From contig JAILEL010000206.1 of assembly GCA_024687845.1 (NCBI GenBank), positions 1-9,102 on the forward strand: a DNA stretch of 9,102 nt, read 5' to 3'. Origin of the DNA: Eubacterium sp. (GTDB lineage: Bacteria; Bacillota_A; Clostridia; Lachnospirales; Lachnospiraceae). The notes beneath the pieces are model-generated. The model had not been told where the DNA came from, made no database searches, and saw nothing but the letters and a program-made list of their open reading frames with translations. Shown piece after piece: positions 5,722-9,102 of this stretch; the stretch's first letter is position 1; the number at the start of each line of letters is the position of its first letter. Made by a program: the position numbers and the translations under genes.

Positions 5722-8215
5722 ATGAAAGAGTCAGTGATGAACTGAAAAATGCAGTAACATCAGCTCCGTCTCCATCAATTACAGTAAAAATAATTGTACC
5801 GTCATTGCTCTTAAGATCTCCAACTGATCCATTAATGTCACATGAACCACCAAATGCCTGAACTCCATCTGCTATAACATGAGTTCCCTCAGCATCTGTA
5901 ATATATACACTAACTGTAACAGTCTCAGCAGCAATATCTACATCTGTAGTCATGATATTTCCAATAACTGTACCTCTATAGGTTTTGCTCTCAGCTCCTT
6001 TACTGATTACAATACCAACCTGAGTCCCCTCTTTAACTTCTGTATTTGGAGAAACATCCTGTCTGATAACGCATCCCTCTGCAATCTCAGAGTTAAACTC
6101 CTGTGAAACTGTTCCAAGAACAAGCTTAAGATTCTCAAGCTTTGCACTTGCATCAGCTTCTGTATAACCTGTAAGATCAGGAACTGCTACAGTTTTTTCT
6201 TTCTTACCCTGACTAACATAGATTGTTACTGTATCTCCAGCTCTTGCAACTGTACCTGCAGCTGGATCAGTAGAAATAGCTTTTCCATCTTCTACTTCGT
6301 CATCTGACTTATATGAACGATTTGGTTTGAAGCCCTGATTTTTAAGAAGTTCATAAGCATCATCTTCTGGCATATTTCTTACATCAGTGATTGTAAGCTC
6401 CTCTGCACCAGCACTAACAGTAACTATAATCTGAGTATCCTTAGATATCTGCTCACCATCAGCAACACTCTGGCTGATAACATAGCCTTCCTTAACATCA
6501 ACAGAATTCTGCTGAACAAACTGATAGTTAAGAAGTCCGGCAGCCTTAAGATCCTTCTCAGCAGCTTTCTCTGAAAGACCTACTATATTGATCATCTTTA
6601 CAAGATTTGCATCTTCGGTAGTAGCCTCTGATGCTACCTGAGTAGTAGTTTCTTCCTGTTTTGAATCTTCCTTCTTACTACCAAAATCAAACCATCCCAT
6701 AGCTCCGCCAACTATGACAAATGCTATCACTGCCACGATAACTGCTGCCACAATACCTCCTATCATAACAGCTTTTTCCAGCTTTGGATCTACATCGTCA
6801 GAATCAGACTGAGTCTTTTTAGGTTTTTCCTTCTTACTTTTATATTCGTATCCAACGTTATCATCACCATCATCGTAGTCATCAGATACTCGTTTAATTG
6901 ACTGCTTCTGACCACCACCAGGACTCGTGTTGTAATTTATTTCTGGTTCGTCATCATAAAAATCTTCATCTGGTTCATTGAACAGTGCATTTATCCTGCT
7001 CATGTCAGGAGTAACTTCGGAAGACATACCTCTTCCACCATTTCCTTGTGGACTTCCCTGGAAATTCTGGCCATTTGGATAGCCATTATTTTGACCATTA
7101 GCATAGCTGCCATTTTGGCCGCCCTGATATCCTGCACCTGCGTATCCATTTCCCTGATAATTCTGACCATTTGGATAGCCATTTCCAGAATACTCACCAT
7201 TCTGATAACCATTTCCAGAATAATTCTGATAGTTACCAGGCTGATACTCATTTCCCTGGTTATCAAATCTACCCTGTCCGTATTCATTATAACCCTTTAC
7301 ATAGCTTCCATTCTTTATTCTCTGGAGATCCTCCTCTGTGAATCTCTGAGTAGGTGATTTCGATACAGTTGCAGGAGCTACAATAATATCTATATTAGGA
7401 TTTGCTTTTACCCTGTTCAGATCAGCTATAAGAGCTGCAGCCGTAAGATATCTTCTTTCAGGCTTCTTCTGTGTAGATTTAAGAATAATCTTCTCAAAGC
7501 TTGGATAAATATCCTTATAGAGCTGTCTTGGCGGAATCATGTCATTCTGAATCTGCATGAGAGCTATTGCTACATTTGTATCACCTTCAAATGGTACTCT
7601 GCCTGTAACCATCTCATACATTGTGATACCAAGTGAATAAATATCACTTCTCTCATCACAGTATCCTCCTCTTGCCTGTTCAGGTGAGATGTAGTGAACA
7701 GAACCGATTCCTGTAGTAGACATAGTTGTAGAGGTTGCTGCTTTGGCGATTCCAAAATCAGTAACCTTAAGAATTCCACTTTTGGAAACAATAATATTCT
7801 GCGGTTTGATGTCTCTATGAATCACATGGTGTTCATGTGCAGCCTCAAGGCCGGATGCAATCTGAATAGAATAATCTATTGCCTGATTCATTCCAAGTCT
7901 GCCATTAAGATTGATATATTCCTTGAGAGTAATGCCCTCAACAAGTTCCATTACGATAAAATATCTTCCATCGTCCTCGCAGACATCATAAACACTTACT
8001 ATATTTGGATGAGTAAGACCAGCTGAAGACTGAGCCTCTGCACGGAATTTGGAAACAAAATTCTGGTCATTACTATAATCAGACTTCAGTACCTTTATAG
8101 CAACAAACCTTTTCAGTCTCTCATCCTTAGCACGGTAAACCGTGGACATGCCACCGGTTCCGACAACATCTATTATTTCATACCTATCATCAAGTATTGT
8201 TCCAGGTTTTAACAT
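5708..8215 (-). CDS. prkC: Membrane Ser/Thr protein kinase with PASTA repeats
   Basis: PrkC-type (Stk1/PknB) kinases sense peptidoglycan fragments or lipid II outside the cell and phosphorylate division, wall and translation proteins inside. Numbered from the ATG at 8215 (835 residues): kinase domain about 9-270 with P-loop GTGGMSTVY (19-27), Lys41 in VAIK, catalytic HRDIKPQN (133-140), DFG (153-155) and a Thr/Ser-rich activation loop (160-168) typical of autophosphorylation. Then come a Gly/Asn/Tyr/Gln-rich linker (304-396), an acidic/basic stretch, one transmembrane helix (about 482-506), three PASTA repeats (about 540-604, 605-672, 673-741) and a C-terminal beta domain, probably the Ig-like domain known from B. 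subtilis and S. aureus PrkC. It exceeds the B. subtilis protein (about 650 residues) mainly through the linker. A GTG at 8227 is in frame, but it lies inside the SD, so ATG is preferred. It starts 16 bases after its cognate phosphatase gene. Confidence 0.96.
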   Translation of the reverse strand: MLKPGTILDDRYEIIDVVGTGGMSTVYRAKDERLKRFVAIKVLKSDYSNDQNFVSKFRAEAQSSAGLTHPNIVSVYDVCEDDGRYFIVMELVEGITLKEYINLNGRLGMNQAIDYSIQIASGLEAAHEHHVIHRDIKPQNIIVSKSGILKVTDFGIAKAATSTTMSTTGIGSVHYISPEQARGGYCDERSDIYSLGITMYEMVTGRVPFEGDTNVAIALMQIQNDMIPPRQLYKDIYPSFEKIILKSTQKKPERRYLTAAALIADLNRVKANPNIDIIVAPATVSKSPTQRFTEEDLQRIKNGSYVKGYNEYGQGRFDNQGNEYQPGNYQNYSGNGYQNGEYSGNGYPNGQNYQGNGYAGAGYQGGQNGSYANGQNNGYPNGQNFQGSPQGNGGRGMSSEVTPDMSRINALFNEPDEDFYDDEPEINYNTSPGGGQKQSIKRVSDDYDDGDDNVGYEYKSKKEKPKKTQSDSDDVDPKLEKAVMIGGIVAAVIVAVIAFVIVGGAMGWFDFGSKKEDSKQEETTTQVASEATTEDANLVKMINIVGLSEKAAEKDLKAAGLLNYQFVQQNSVDVKEGYVISQSVADGEQISKDTQIIVTVSAGAEELTITDVRNMPEDDAYELLKNQGFKPNRSYKSDDEVEDGKAISTDPAAGTVARAGDTVTIYVSQGKKEKTVAVPDLTGYTEADASAKLENLKLVLGTVSQEFNSEIAEGCVIRQDVSPNTEVKEGTQVGIVISKGAESKTYRGTVIGNIMTTDVDIAAETVTVSVYITDAEGTHVIADGVQAFGGSCDINGSVGDLKSNDGTIIFTVIDGDGADVTAFFSSSLTLSYADE
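7028..7306 (-). repeat. Low-complexity N/G/Y/Q coding repeat in the prkC linker
   Basis: This segment encodes about 93 residues made almost only of Gly, Asn, Tyr and Gln, with recurring NGYQNG, NGYPNGQN and QGNG motifs. The DNA shows recent-looking internal duplication: 7064-7087 and 7160-7183 are 24-base direct repeats with one mismatch, 96 bases (32 codons) apart and in the same frame. A 14-base word (ccatttccagaata) recurs within 30 bases from 7180. It separates the kinase domain from the membrane helix. Confidence 0.85.
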
Positions 8216-8224
8216 CTTAAAATA

Positions 8225-8231
8225 CACCTCT
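8225..8231 (-). promoter_or_regulatory. Ribosome binding site that decides the prkC start
   Basis: Directly after the prpC stop the minus strand reads AGAGGTG, matching the AGGAGGTG consensus at GAGGTG. It is 9 bases upstream of the ATG at 8215 and overlaps the in-frame GTG at 8227, which therefore has no usable SD of its own. Confidence 0.6.
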
Positions 8232-8951
8232 CTATATGGAGATTATTATCGCAGAAATGTTATCATTTCCACCATAATAATTAGCTCTGTTAATCAATGA
8301 AGATACTGAATCTTCCAGTTTGGTATTGTCCGTGATTATGTCCTTTATTTCATCATCTTCTACCATATTCGATAATCCGTCTGAACAAAGGAGTATCTTA
8401 TCTCCTTCTTCAACTGTTATCTGGAAGAAATCCGGCATAGCTTCATCTCTTGAACCCATAGCTCTTGTAATAATATTCTTTTCCGGATGATTCCTTCCCT
8501 TATTTCTCTCAAGCTGTCCATTTCTTATTAACTCTTCAACCAGAGAGTGATCCATCGTGATCTGTTTTATATCATCATTAATAATATATAAACGACTGTC
8601 GCCGATATTCGCCACATATAATTCATTTTCAACCAGAACAGCCACTACCATTGTAGTACCCATTCCCATCTTGTCTTTATCTTTTTCTGCCTCTTTATAG
8701 AGTTCATTACTTGCAAAAACAAGCGCACGCCTCAGAAGCGATATAGGACTTCTGACTGTAGATTTACGAATAAAATCAATCACAACACTGATAGCATATC
8801 TCGACGCAAAATCTCCTGCTGCATGTCCACCCATACCATCTGCCACAATAAACAGGTTCGGAAGTGGCCCCACAGGTGTCTCACTTATATATATACTATC
8901 TTGATTTGTGCTTCTTTTTCTACCTTTGTCTGTTCTACCAGTAGATATCAC
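8232..8951 (-). CDS. prpC: PP2C-family Ser/Thr protein phosphatase, partner of PrkC
   Basis: PrpC (Stp) removes phosphate from PrkC and its substrates in the cytosol, using two or three Mn/Mg ions. Its 239 residues match the bacterial single-domain PPM/PP2C family. Motifs: RTDKGRKRSTNQD (6-18), VADGMGGH (36-43) with metal ligand Asp38, GMGTT (96-100), NIGDSRLY (115-122) with Asp118, DHS (134-136), LCSDGL (188-193) with Asp191, and GGNDNIS (227-233) with Asp230. All metal-binding Asp residues are present, so it should be active. The start is GTG at 8951-8949, overlapping the TGA of rlmN as GTGA. Only a weak GGTG lies 7 bases upstream, so translation probably depends on coupling to rlmN. No in-frame ATG precedes the catalytic motifs. 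The order rlmN-prpC-prkC-rsgA is the same as in B. subtilis. Confidence 0.96.
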   Translation of the reverse strand: MISTGRTDKGRKRSTNQDSIYISETPVGPLPNLFIVADGMGGHAAGDFASRYAISVVIDFIRKSTVRSPISLLRRALVFASNELYKEAEKDKDKMGMGTTMVVAVLVENELYVANIGDSRLYIINDDIKQITMDHSLVEELIRNGQLERNKGRNHPEKNIITRAMGSRDEAMPDFFQITVEEGDKILLCSDGLSNMVEDDEIKDIITDNTKLEDSVSSLINRANYYGGNDNISAIIISI

Positions 8952-9102
8952 TTTATAACACCATACTTTCTTCTGAGCTGTCCACAGGCCGCATCAATAT
9001 CTCGACCCATACCTCTCCTAATAGTAACATTAATTCCATATTTTTCAAGTATTTTCTGAAACTGTAATATATTTGTCTTCGAACTTTTCTTAAAATCTCT
9101 CT
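8948..9102 (-). CDS. rlmN: 23S rRNA (A2503-C2) methyltransferase RlmN, C-terminal fragment
   Basis: Only the last 50 complete codons are in the window; the rest lies beyond base 9102. RlmN is a radical-SAM enzyme that methylates C2 of adenosine 2503 in 23S rRNA and of A37 in some tRNAs. The readable end contains the hallmark VTIRRGMGRDIDAACGQL, where the Cys of AACGQL is the residue that carries the transferred methyl group. The protein ends RRKYGVIK and its TGA shares four bases with the GTG start of prpC. The 4Fe-4S CxxxCxxC motif is expected in the missing part. The gene position matches B. subtilis yloN upstream of prpC. It is cut by the window, not visibly broken. Confidence 0.93.
   Translation of the reverse strand, partial: RDFKKSSKTNILQFQKILEKYGINVTIRRGMGRDIDAACGQLRRKYGVIK

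Noticed and set aside
7000..7357. Alternative frames on both strands across the prkC linker.
   Set aside because: They come from the biased repeat composition; the PrkC frame has clear domains on both sides of the segment.

Overview
The window is an AT-rich stretch of a Gram-positive chromosome, most likely Lachnospiraceae or a close Clostridia relative. That placement is inferred from the gene order, the protein style (an N/G/Y/Q-rich PrkC linker, a bactofilin with a long acidic tail) and the AT-rich codons; no species can be named. All recognisable genes lie on the minus strand, so the biological order runs from base 9102 down to base 1.

Region A (9102 to 2005) is a tightly packed operon: the 3' end of rlmN, then prpC, prkC, rsgA, rpe, thiN and a sodium:solute symporter. 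The first six follow the same order as in Bacillus subtilis (yloN-prpC-prkC-cpgA-rpe-yloS). Neighbours overlap or are separated by 0 to 47 bases, with a GTGA overlap between rlmN and prpC and abutting TAG/ATG codons between thiN and the symporter. PrpC (PP2C phosphatase) and PrkC (membrane Ser/Thr kinase with PASTA repeats) form a reversible phosphorylation pair that senses the cell wall. RsgA, a ribosome-assembly GTPase, is a known target of this kinase in B. subtilis. Rpe serves the pentose phosphate pathway, ThiN makes thiamine pyrophosphate, and the symporter is an extra gene of unknown substrate.

Region B (2004 to 1634) is a 371-base gap with no convincing gene. It holds a strong intrinsic terminator that works only for plus-strand transcription although no plus-strand gene exists here, an extended -10 promoter reading toward the bactofilin gene, and a leader that can fold into a long stem enclosing a smaller hairpin. 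This gap is the least explained part of the window.

Region C (1633 to 1) carries a bactofilin with a GTG start and a Ser/Asp/Asn-rich linker encoded partly by six 12-base tandem repeats. Then comes pyrH (UMP kinase), cut by the window edge. pyrH normally follows rpsB-tsf; here a cytoskeletal gene sits directly upstream.

No tRNA, rRNA, insertion sequence, phage gene or CRISPR array was seen. Most of the window is conserved core genome. The less ordinary items are the gap in region B, the repeat-built linkers of the bactofilin and PrkC, and the symporter attached to thiN.
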